Assembly (NCBI GenBank): GCA_028826165.1
Contig: JAPDFW010000063.1
Location: 372,001-436,000, forward strand
DNA from: Anaeramoeba ignava
Lineage: Eukaryota > Metamonada > Anaeramoebidae
Direction: 5' to 3'
Length of the DNA: 64,000 nt
Part shown: in pieces, positions 11,385 to 22,200 of the stretch
Numbering within the stretch: position 1 is the first letter of the stretch
How the letters are laid out: every line of letters starts with the position of its first letter
The notes under the pieces: generated by a model
Seen by the model: the letters and a program-made list of their open reading frames with translations, nothing else
The model's database searches: none
Told to the model about the DNA's origin: nothing
Translations under genes and position numbers: made by a program

Positions 11385-13800
11385 TTAAATTTTAATTTCA
11401 TCAATTATTTCTTGTGTAATTTGAATTCCATCTTTAATTTGATTTGAATAAATCCAATATTCAAATATTTGAAATGATTCATTACTTAATTCACTATAAT
11501 CTGTAACTTTATTAGATTTATCATTTGTTACAGATAAAAACATTCCTCGATATAATTCACTTCTCATTATTAATATTAATTTAGGGAATTTATATTGTTT
11601 TTCTTTTCTTTCAATTATAAAATCATTTTCATTTTCTTTTTCATTTTCATTTAAATAAATTCTTTTCATTTAAATTTATAATTTCTTTAATTTCAGAATA
11701 TAATTTTGGATTTATTATTCTGTTTGAATAAATCATTTCAAATATTTGATTTGATTCTTTAATTGATTTTTTTGAAATAATTTCTTTAAGTTTTTCAATT
11801 TCATTTTGATTTTGATTTAACCTATATTTTAATATTAATTTATGAGCTTTGATTATTTCTCCATTTTCTGTTTTAAATGAAATATCATAAAATTCTTTTC
11901 TTCTAAATAATTTTATCAAATCTTCTTCAAGATTGGAAAAAGGAAAAAGAAAAGGAGAATAATAAAGAAATGAACTATTATATCCACAAGAAACATGATA
12001 ATTGGAAATATTTTCATTAAATCTTAATTTAGGAAGTTCAATTTGAATTGGAATTAATTGATCATTTGTATCTCCAGTTCCTAATTCGCCATGATAATTA
12101 TTTCCAAATGAAAATAGTTTCCCTTTGGATGTTAAAATCAAAGTATGATCATATCCAACAGAAAAATCAACAATATTATCATTTTCAAATAAAGATGATT
12201 TGATTTCAGTAAATTCATAAGTATTTTCATATATTTTACCAAGTCCATTATATTGAAAATAACCACATGAATAAAGTTTTCTTTTTGGATTTTGATTTTG
12301 ATTTTCATTTTCAATCAACATTATTGAATGAAAATACCCACATTGAATATCAATTATTTTGCCTTTTGGAATATTTTGGATTTTGGTTAATTTTGTGATT
12401 TCGAATTCTTCTCTTCTTGATTCTCCTAATCCAAGTTTACTTCGATCATTATATCCGCATCCAAATAATTCTTGATTTGAATTTAAAAGAAAAACATGAT
12501 TTGAAGTTCCTGAAAATATTTTAGAAACATTTTTCATCATTAAAATTGGTTTTTCTGTTTTTCCAAGTGTTTTAGAATCAAAACCAAGTTGACCATTATA
12601 ATTTGAACCAATTCCGTAAACATTATGATTTGAAGTTAATAAATAAATTGAATATCTTCCAGAAACAATATCTTTAATTATTCTATCATTTGTATCTTCA
12701 ATTAATGATAAAATATTAATAAATTTATTTTGGATTATTTTGGATTAATATTCTTTTCCTTTTAAAAATATATTTCCTTCTTTTGTTAAAATAGATTCAT
12801 TTGAATAATCAACAGTTAATTTTTGAATATTTTTAATTTGGATTTTTTGAAGGATTTTTATTTGAAGTTCATAAATAAATAAATTGATAGAATTATATAC
12901 AGAAATAATATCTTTAATTATTTTATCATTTGTATCTTTAATTAATAATAAAATATTAATAAATTTATTTTGGATTATTTTGGATTGTTCTTTTCCTTTT
13001 TAAAAATATATTTCCTTCTTTTGTTAAAATAGATTCATTTTTATTATAAATATTTAATTTTTAAATATTTTTAATTTGGATTTTTTGAAGGATTTTTATT
13101 TGAAGTTAATAAATAAATAAATTGATAGAATTATATACAAAAATAATATCTTGAATTATTCTATCATTTGTATCTTTAATTAATGATAAAATATTGATAA
13201 ATTCATTTTGGATTATTTTGGATTAATATTCTTTTCCTTTTAAAAATATATTTCTTTCTATTGTTAAAATAGATTCATTTTTACTATAAATATTTAATTT
13301 TTAAATATTTTTATTTTGAATTTTTTTGTTGTTGATTTGAAGTTAATAAATAAATAAATTGATAGAATTATATACAGAAATAATATCTTTAATTATTTTA
13401 TCATTTGTATCTTTAATTAATGATAAAATATTAATAAATTTATTTTGGATTATTTTGGATTAATATTCTTTTCCTTTTAAAAATATATTTCCTTCTTTTG
13501 TTAAAATAGATTCATTTGAATAATCAACAGTTAATTTTTGAATATTTTTAATTTGGATTTTTTGAAGGATTTTGATTTGAAGTTCATAAATAAATAAATT
13601 GATAGAATTATATACAGAAATAATATCTTGAATTATTTTATCATTTGTATCTTAAATTAATGATAAAATATTAATAAATTTATTTTTGGATTATTTTGGA
13701 TTAATATTCTTTTCCTTTTAAAAATATATTTCTTTCTTTTGTTAAAATAGTTTCATTTCTATTATAAATATTTAATTTTTGAATATTTTTATTTTGGATT
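11385..13800 (-). pseudogene. Decayed RCC1–BTB pseudogene
   Basis: Fragments of the same family as 319–3918. 11647–12540 encodes RCC1 blades (CGYNDRSKLGLG, FGNNYHGELGTGD) and the first BTB segment. 11385–11669 encodes part of BTB2 up to TQEIIDEIKI, where it stops well short of the normal C-terminus (the IDYFQLNQT tail is gone). At ~11670 about 20 bp coding IEETMKR are missing, which shifts the frame. Upstream of 12540 the frame runs into stops such as the TAA in NINPK*, and the N-terminal MNE start is absent. It is replaced by tandem copies of a degenerate RCC1 segment (listed separately). Loss of both ends plus an internal deletion makes this a real pseudogene rather than a base-calling artefact. 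Confidence 0.85.
12600..13800 (-). repeat. ~237-bp tandem repeat derived from RCC1 coding sequence
   Basis: Five head-to-tail units, registered by GATAGAATTATATAC or its parent GAATATCTTCCAG at 12649, 12886, 13124, 13361 and 13601, so spacings are 237, 238, 237 and 240 bp. Each unit is a diverged copy of the RCC1 stretch from the VTVG…GNVFAKG region to SIYLLTSNHN, about 79 codons, now full of stops. The spacing is close to a multiple of three, as expected if the duplication began within a reading frame. All copies carry the same TTATTTTGGATTATTTTGG lesion, so decay began before amplification. Confidence 0.8.
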
Positions 13801-14014
13801 TTTTTGTTGTTTAAAAAAAAAATGAAAAAATAAAGGAGAAAAAAAAAATAATTTTTCTTATTTATTTAATTTTCAATTTTTTGAAATAATTACATCTTTA
13901 AAAGTTTTTTTTTTTTTGTTTTTTTTTTTAATTAAAAAAAAATTTTTTTATTTTAATTTTTTTTTCATTTTTTTTTATCAATTTCAAAAAAAAAAAAATT
14001 AAAACAATTCTGAA

Positions 14015-15867
14015 ATGTTTAAATTATTTACACTTAAGAATACAACAAACACAGGAGGAGGACAAACAGGACATCGAGTTCATCCAGGCGAACTTAGAGT
14101 TCAAAAAGGTAAAAAAATTTAAAAATTAATTTATAAAATCAAAATTAAAATTAAAATTAAATTAAAATTAAAATTAAAATTAATTTATAAAATTAAAATT
14201 AAAATTATAATTAAAATTAAAATTAAAATTAAAATTAAAATTAAAATTAAAATTAAAATTAAAATTAAAATTAAAATTAATTTATAAAATTAAAATTAAT
14301 TTATAAAATTAAAATTAAAATTCATTTATAAAATTAAAATTAAAATTAAAATTAAAATTCATTTATAAAATTAAAATTAAAATTAAAATTAAAATTAAAA
14401 TTAAAATTCATTTATAAAATTAAAATTAAAATTAAAATTAATATTAAAATTAAAATTAAAAATTAAAATTAAAATTAAAATTAATTTATAAAATCAAAAT
14501 TAAAATTAAAATTAAAATTAAAATCAAAATTAAAATTGATATTAAAATTATAATTAAAATTAAAATTAAAATTAAAATTAATTTATAAAATTAAAATTAA
14601 AATTAAAATTAAAATTAAAATTAAAATTCATTTTATAAAATTAAAATTAAAATTAAAATTAAAATTAAAATTAAAATTAAAATTAAAATTAAAATTAAAA
14701 ATTAAAATTATTAAAATTAAAATTAAAATTAAAATTAAAATTAAAATTAAAATTAAAATTAAAATTAAAATTAAAATTAAAATTAAAATTAATATTAAAA
14801 TTTAAATTTAAAATTAAAATTAAAATTAAAATTAAAATTAAAATTAAAATTAAAATTAAAATTAAAATTTAAATTCATTTATAAAATTAAAATTAAAATT
14901 AAAATTAAAATTAAAATTAAAATTAAAATTAATATTAAAATTAAAATTAAAATTAATATTATAATTAAAATCAAAATTAAAAATTAAAAATTGAAATTAA
15001 AATTGAAATTAAAATTAATATTAAAATCAAAATTAAAATTAAAATTAAAATTAAAATTAAAATTAAAATTAAAATTAAAATTAAAATCAAAATTAAAATT
15101 AAAATTAAAATTAATATTAAAATTATAATAAAAATTAAAATTAAAATTAAAATTAAAATCAAAATTAAATTTAAAATTAAAATTAAAATTAAAATTAAAA
15201 TTAAAATAAAAATTAAAATTAAAATTAAAATTAAAATTAAAATTAAAATTAAAATTAAAAATTAAATTCATTTATAAAATTAAAATTAAAATTAAAAATT
15301 ATTTATAAAATTAAATTGTAAAACGTTTTTTATTCTTATTTAATCAATAAAACAGATTTAGATACTCTTGAACTTCCTCCATCAACAACAATCGAATATC
15401 CAGATAAAAATGATGTTTTGAACTTTAAAATTACAATGAAACCACAAGAAGGAATTTATAAAAATGGAGCTTTTACTTTTAGTTTTAAAATTCCAACTGA
15501 TTATCCACATATTGCTCCAAAAGTTCTTTGTGAAACTAAGATTTATCATCCAAACATTGATACAGAGGGAAACATTTGTTTGAACATTTTAAGAGATGAA
15601 TGGAAACCAATTCTTACTTTAAATTCTATTGTTTATGGTCTTCAATTTTTGTTTCTTGTAAAAAAATTAAACTTTAACATGAAATTTATTAAAAAAAATA
15701 TTTAAATTAAACTTTAACATGAAATTTATTATTATTAAAAAAAAAAAAAACAGGAACCAAATCCTGATGATCCTTTAAACAAAGAAGCAGCTGAACTTTT
15801 CAGAAAAGATAAATACCAATTCGAACAAAAAGTTAAAAGAACAATGAGAGGAGATTGGTATTATTAA
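14015..15867 (+). CDS. UBC12: NEDD8-conjugating enzyme E2 (UBC12/UBE2M type)
   Basis: Three exons, 14015–14108, 15356–15657 and 15754–15867, give 169 residues with all phases closed; human UBE2M is 183. The N-terminus MFKLFTLK matches the UBC12-specific tail (MIKLFSLK) that docks on the NEDD8 E1. The UBC fold is clear: [17 protein letters not shown], then YHPNID, then the active site in [14 protein letters not shown] with the catalytic Cys after NI, then [22 protein letters not shown] and the C-terminal VKRTMRG. It would transfer NEDD8 from UBA3–NAE1 to cullins, which links it functionally to the BTB (cullin-3 adaptor-like) proteins nearby. Intron 1 is expanded to 1.25 kb by TTAAAA repeats. 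Intron 2 (15658–15753) contains a direct repeat of the exon-proximal TTAAACTTTAACATG segment. Confidence 0.95.
14109..15355 (+). repeat. UBC12 intron 1 filled with a TTAAAA hexamer array
   Basis: The GT at 14109 and AACAG ending at 15355 bound a 1,247-bp intron consisting almost wholly of TTAAAA units with scattered TCAAAA variants. It is punctuated about a dozen times by a second motif, CATTTATAAAATTAAAA. That ATTTATAAA interruption gives a loose higher-order period and suggests block duplications of a composite unit rather than slippage alone. Frames at 14977–15271 are translations of this array and not genes. Confidence 0.9.
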
Positions 15868-15936
15868 ATTTTAAATTTTAAAATTTAAAATTTTCAAACA
15901 AAAAAAAAAGAATTTTGTTGGCATTTTTGCAATAAT

Positions 15937-15963
15937 CTTATCCTTATCCTTATCCTTATCCTT
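15937..15963. repeat. CTTATC microsatellite in the UBC12–GCN5 spacer
   Basis: Four perfect CTTATC hexamers in the 274-bp spacer between the UBC12 stop (15867) and the GCN5 start (16142). The rest of the spacer is A- and T-runs. It is the only C-containing tract in the spacer, so it could be part of the divergently unneeded 3'/5' regulatory region, but nothing else supports a function. Confidence 0.6.
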
Positions 15964-16141
15964 TTTCCAAAAAAAAAAAGTTTTTCATTCTCTTTTTTTC
16001 TTTTCATTCTCTTTTTTCTTTTTTTCCTTTTTTTTTTTTTCTTTTAATTTTTGATTGGAATTGAATGACAAATAAAAATTTAAAAACTCAAAATTTCATG
16101 TTTTCATTTTTTTTGTTTTCATTTTTATTTTCATTTTAAAA

Positions 16142-17642
16142 ATGTCTGATAGTGAAAATGAAAGTAGTGATTCAAATTTTTTACCAGAAAATCAAGAAGA
16201 TTCAACAGAAAAACAAGCAAAAATTAAAAGAACAAGACAAAGAAAATCAGCTTTTTCACAACCGAATTTAGGGACTGAACAAAACTTATTGAATTCAGAT
16301 GAAATGGAATCAGATTCATTTATTGAAAAAGAAACAACATCTGATAATTCATCAGTTGCCAGTCCAACAAATAAAAACTTGGATAAGCAAAAAAATAAAA
16401 AAGAAAAAGAAAAAGAAAAAGAAAAAGAAAAATATGAAAATATCGACGAGTCAATGAAACTTGATATTCCAGAAGGATTCCCGCAATTAGACCCAAGCTT
16501 ACTGAACTACCAGAAAGTATATAAGATCAAAGATATGGACAATCATGAAATTACGCTTCAAGTTAAGGCCATTTCAAATAATGGAAAATCTCGAACTTTG
16601 AAGGAATTGATTGACTTGAAAAATGTTTTTTCAAATCAACTTCCCAAGATGCCCAAACCTTATATTGCCCGCGTCATTATGAACTACCCACATATTTCCA
16701 TCGTTCTTTTGAAAGGTGATGGGTGGGATAAACCCCCTGAAACCGTTATTGGCGGTATTGCCTTCCGACCATTTTTCGAAAGAAAATTTATCGAGATTGT
16801 TTTTTGTGCTGTTTCTTCAGACCATCAAGTCCGTGGAAACGGTCGGAGATTAATGAACCATTTCCAAGATTATGCGCAGAAAGTTCTTGGCATCTTCCAT
16901 GTTTTGACTTATGCTGATAACGATGCAATTGGATATTTTAAAAAAATGGGTTTCAATAGAAAAATTTCTTTGGATATTCAAGTTTGGAAAGGATTTATTA
17001 AGGATTATGAAGGTGGTACTCTTATGCATTGTATGATTTCTCCCAAAATTAATTATTTGGATTTGAATAAAATTATTGCTGCTCAAAAGAATCATTTGCA
17101 AAATATTTTGCAAGCGAGATTTAAAGATTTGGAATTATATCAAAATTCTAATTTTCCAAATTCGGATATACAAGGAATTGGTAATTATTTAATTTAATTT
17201 AATTATTTCATTTCATTTCATGTTAATATTTATTTTTAATTTATTTCATTTCATTTCATGTTTATATTTATTTTTAATTTATTTTTAATTTAAATTAGAT
17301 AAAAAAGAAAAATTAAAATTAGAAAAAAGAAAAGAACAAAATGAAATGAATAAAAAATACATTGAAATAGTAACTACACTTACAAAACACAAATCAGCTT
17401 GGCCTTTTCTTAAACCTGTTGATTTAAATGATGCTCCTGATTATTATGAAGTGATTAAAAAACCAATGGATTTAGATACTATTATGAAAAAAATAATTAG
17501 ATATCGATATATTAATAAAAAAATGTTCTTCTCTGATCTTGATGCTATTTTCTCTAATTGTAAAAAATATAATGCAAAAGAAACAACCTTTTATAAATGT
17601 GGCGAGGAACTTCAACAACTTTATGATAAATTAAAATTTTGA
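16142..17642 (+). CDS. GCN5: GCN5/KAT2 histone acetyltransferase with bromodomain
   Basis: Two exons, 16142–17180 and 17299–17642 (118-bp GTAATT…TTAG intron), give 460 residues, close to yeast Gcn5 (439). Residues 1–100 are a Ser/Glu/Lys-rich disordered leader. The HAT domain spans ~170–330: MPKPYIARVIMNYPHISIV, VIGGIAFRPF, IEIVFCAV (the Glu is the general base in Gcn5), the acetyl-CoA loop QVRGNGRRLMNHF, LTYADNDAIGYFKKMGF and DYEGGTLMHC. After an FPNSDIQGIG linker (Gcn5 has PGIRE) the second exon encodes the bromodomain with WPFLKPVDLNDAPDYYEVI, KPMDLDTI and the acetyl-lysine-binding Asn in NCKKYNAKE. As the SAGA/ADA catalytic subunit it acetylates histone H3 in the nucleus. The HAT core has visibly more G+C than its neighbours, fitting strong constraint. 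Confidence 0.95.
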
Positions 17643-17789
17643 ACAATTATCAAATTAAAGAAAAAGTGGAACAAAAAAAATTTATCACTTTTTTTTTTTT
17701 GTTTTTTGAATTCAATTTTTTTTTTTTTTTGATAATAAAAAATTCATTTTTCATTTTTTTATTTTTTTATTTTATTTTTTTTTTTATAA

Positions 17790-19142
17790 ATGACAGATTC
17801 TTCAATTCGTAAACATCCTTCAGATTTATTTCTTTCTCCAGAAGATTCTAAACATAGAAATGTAAAAATAATAAAAATTTTTCAAAAAATAAAAAAAATT
17901 TTTTTTTTCAAATTAAATCAATTTCTTCACTTTAAAATTTAGATAGAAACCCAAAAGGAAAAATGGAAACCAGCAGATCCCTCAGTTCTTTCAACTCGAA
18001 AGATTATTTCAAGAAGAAAAAAACCAGCAACAAATGCAAAAGAATCAACAGAAGAAAATACACAAAAAGAAACTGAAAAATCAAAAGAAAAAAAAGAAGA
18101 AGAAAAAATTAATAATAATAATAATAAAGAAACACCAAATAAAATTGAAATAACAGCAAAAGAAGAAACTCCAAAGACAAAACAAAATGAAGAGAACATT
18201 AAAACCCCAAATAATTCCCAAACGCCAAAAACTCAATTTTCATTGTTCCAGATCCAGAAATCTGGGTTCAATATAACAAGAAAACAAAATATTTTTGAGG
18301 AAAATCTTGTAAAAACTAATTCGCCAGTTACTCTCAATCTTCAAAGCACTCCAACTAATTTTCAGACATCAGGATTATTTTCTAAGAAGTTTGGAGAAAA
18401 TATTTCCAAGCCATTTTTAACAAAATCAACACCAAAACGTTCTTTATTTTCAGCTGGAAATTCAAATTTTTTAAAAAATATTAAAAATTCAAAAGAAAAT
18501 GAAAATTCAAAAAGAAAATGAAAAAGAAAATGAAAAAGAAAATGAAAAAGAAAATTCAAATGAAAATCAAAAAAATAATGAAAATGAAAATCAAAAGAAA
18601 ATCAAAAAAATAATGAAAATCAAAATCAAAAAAATGATTTAAATACTAATAATAAAATTGCAATTAAAAGCAATCTCAAAAAAATCACCAGTAATTCAAC
18701 TGCAAAAACTAAATTTGAACCTTTTGAAAAATATTCAGAAGATGGAGAAACAGTATATCAAGTGAGAGTAAAATTATTTTCACTTGACAAAATCAACAAA
18801 AAATGGCTTGAAAGAGCAACTTCCGATTTGAAAATTAATAAAAATACAAAAAACGAATACAGATTTCTTATTCGTGATGATCGTTCTTTAACAATTCGTT
18901 TAAATGTTTTAATTCAACCTGAAATGAAAATTGATGAAGTTGGCGATAAAAGTATTATTTTTATCGGTTTTGAATTCTATAATTCAGAACTTCAAACTAC
19001 TACTTTTCTTCTCAAAACTCAATCTCCTGAAAATACTCAAGCACTTTTAAAAAAAATTCATTCTATTCAAGAAGAATTGAAAAAAAACAAACAAAAAATT
19101 CAAGTTGATAAAAAAGATTTAATTGAAAAAAAAGAAAATTGA
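17790..19142 (+). CDS. Ran-binding-domain protein, Nup50/Nup2 or RanBP3-like
   Basis: ATG at 17790, exon 1 to 17861, GT–AG intron 17862–17942, exon 2 from 17943 to the TGA ending at 19142; 423 residues if the frame is continuous. The N-terminus MTDSSIRKHPSD and a basic RKIISRRKKP stretch (possible NLS) lead into a disordered Lys/Glu/Asn-rich middle with FG-like pieces (SGLFSKKFG, KRSLFSAGNS). The last ~120 residues form a Ran-binding domain: EDGETVYQVRVKLF, WLERATSDLKI, EYRFLIRDDRS, PEMKIDEV, FEFYNSE and TFLLKTQSPE. This RBD type binds RanGTP in nuclear transport. In the low-complexity (KENE)n tract the frame is broken twice, by an extra A near 18510 (stop at 18519) and a missing A near 18594. 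The two cancel, so length error or polymorphism is likelier than inactivation. Confidence 0.8.
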
Positions 19143-19267
19143 ATTTGGAAAAGAAAAAGAAAAAGAAAATTAAAAAGCAAATAATCAAATTGTTTTTCTT
19201 TTTTTTTTCCATTCCAAAAAAAACAAATTAAAACTAAACAATCCAAATTGAAATTATTTTTTTTTAA

Positions 19268-22200
19268 TCATTTTTTGTTTACAATAGAAACTGATTGATT
19301 TGCTAAATCAAAATCATCAAGATCTATTTCTTCCAAATTATCTTCATTTTCATCACTTGTTTCTCCATATTGAGTAATTTTCAAAAGTGGATTTGCTTTT
19401 TCTGGTCTAAATTTATATCCAATTGTAACAAAAAACAAAAATGTTAATAATTCATCAAAAAAAGGAGCAATCCAAGTATATTTATAAGATAAGAGATGCT
19501 CTAAAAAAATAATAAGAATTCTTGTGGAATATCTAAATAAAATCAAAATTAATTTTTAAATTAAATTTTTCAATTTCCAATTTTCAATTTTTAATTTTCA
19601 ATTTTTAAATCACATAAAAGAAACTGTAAGAATATAAAATAATCTGAATAATTTTAATTTGCCAAGAATTCTTGAAATTGATTTATCAACATTTGCAACA
19701 CTTTTTAAGTGATTGATACTCCAAATAATTGGAAAGAGAATTAAACAAACACAAATAATATCAACTAAACGAAAAATAATTTCGTGTTTTTGAAGTCAAG
19801 GAAAATTAAAATGGAATAAAATTATTTGATTTTTTGTCATTTTGTTTTTAATATAAAGGATATCCAAATGTAAAAAGTTTTGGAAGAGTGATTTTGTTCT
19901 GTTATAACCACAAGTGCGATATTATCTAATATTTGAAGAGGTATTACAATTGCGAATAATCTTTTTTCTTTTAATGAAAGTGATTTTTTGAGAAAAGACC
20001 AACCTGTTCCAATTAAAATTATAACAATAAATGTTAAAACACCTTTGAAGCTATTATAAAAGAAAAATAGCAATTTTAATTTTAATTTTGATTTTGATTT
20101 TGATTTTGATTTTAATTTTGATTTAAATTTTGATTTTGATTTTGATTTTGATTTTGATTTTGATTTTGATTTTGAATTTAATTTGATTTTAATTTTGATT
20201 TTGATTTTAATTTTAATTTTGATTTTGATTTTAATTTTAATTTTAATTTTGATTTTAATTTAAATTTTAAATTTTAATTTGATTTTGATTTTGATTTTTG
20301 ATTTTGATTTTGATTTTTGATTTTGATTTTAATTTTAATTTTGATTTTAAATTTTGATTTTGATTTTGATTTTGATTTTAATTTTGATTTTAATTTTGAT
20401 TTTAATTTTGATTTTGATTTTGATTTTGATTTTGATTTTAATTTTGATTTTAATTTTAATTTTGATTTTAATTTATATTTTCATTTTAATTTTGATTTTA
20501 ATTTTAATTTTGATTTTGATTTTAATTTTAATTTGATTTTGATTTAATTTTGATTTTGATTTTGATTTTATTTGATTTGATTTATTTTGATTTTAATTTT
20601 AATTTTGATTTTGATTTAATTTTGATTTTGATTTGATTTTGATTTTGATTTTAATTTTGATTTAAATTTTGATTTTTGATTTTATTAATTTGAATTTGAT
20701 TTTAATTTTGATTTGATTTATTTTGATTTGATTTTAATTTTGATTTTAATTTTAATTTTGATTTTGATTTTAATTTTGATTTTGATTTAAATTTTGATTT
20801 TGATTTTGATTTTAATTTTGATTTTAATTTTGATTTTGATTTTGATTTTGATTTTGATTTTGATTTTAATTTTAATTTTAATTTTGATTTTAATTTTAAT
20901 TTAAATTTTGATTTTGATTTTGATTTTGATTTTGATTTTGATTTTGATTTTGATTTTTGATTTTGATTTTAATTTTGATTTCCTACAATGCAAAAATATA
21001 ATAAGGAATATTCCATCCATTTGGAACACCTGATTTCTGGATATCAAAATATTCAATTGAGAGAAATAAAACACAAAACATTTTTGAAATTAATAAAGCG
21101 GTCATCAAAAAATGAACTCTATTAATTTTTTGACTTATTTTTTAAACAGAACAAACATAAATAAACCAATCAAAAACCAAGTTCTTTTTTCTGAGTGGAA
21201 ATAATTTTGATTAAATTGTAATTGAATACTCTTTGTTTTTTCTTAAATAAATCAACCAAAATAAAGTAATCACAAAATAGAAGAAAAAAAACATTAAATA
21301 TGTGCCAGGTAAAGGAAATTCACCAACACTTAAATAATTAGGACCTTCATTATAAAGTGTAAGAACAAGCTTTTTTTAAGTTGATAAATAAATATTAAAA
21401 TGAATATTGAAATAAATATTAAAATAAATATTAAATTAAATATTAAAATAAATATTGAAATAAATATTAAAATAAATATTAAAATAAATATTAAATTAAA
21501 TATTAAATAAATATTAAATTAAATATTAAATTAAATATTAAAATAAATATTAAAATAAATATTAAAATAAATATTAAAATTAAATATTAAAATAAATATT
21601 ATAATAAATTTTAAAATAAATATTAAAATAAATATTAAATTAAATATTAAAATAAATATTATAATAAATATTAAATTAAATATTAAATTAAATATTAAAT
21701 ATGAAATAAATATTAAATTAAATATTAAAAATAAATATTAAAAATAAATATTAAAATAAATATTAAAATAAATATTAAAATAAATATTAAATTAAAATTA
21801 AAATAAATATTATAATAAATAAAAATTAAATATTAAAATAAATATTAAAATAAATATTAAAAAATTAAATATTAAAAATTAAATATTAAATTAAATATTA
21901 AAATAAATATTAAATTAAATATTAAAATTAAATATTAAAATAAATATTAAATTAAAATATTAAATTAAATATTAAATTAAATAATAAAAATAAATATCAA
22001 AAAATAAAATTAAAAAAAAATTAAAATAAATATTAAAATAAATATTAAAAATAAATATTAAAATAAATATTAAAAATAAATATTAAAAATAAATATTAAA
22101 AATAAATATTAAAAATAAATAATTATTAAATAAATATTAAATATTAAAAAAATATTAAAATAAATATTAAAAATAAATAAAATAAATATTAAAAATAAAT

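Noticed and set aside
15937-15963. CTTATC hexamers as an interstitial telomere repeat
   Set aside because: Only four units, and the sequence does not match a known telomere motif on either strand; treated as a microsatellite.
20317-20547. Open frames of poly-(LI) or poly-(NF) residues, here and at 3879, 14977, 28036, 39830, 59908 and 59951
   Set aside because: They are translations of hexamer arrays whose units contain no stop in some frames; they lie in introns or spacers and have no conserved content.
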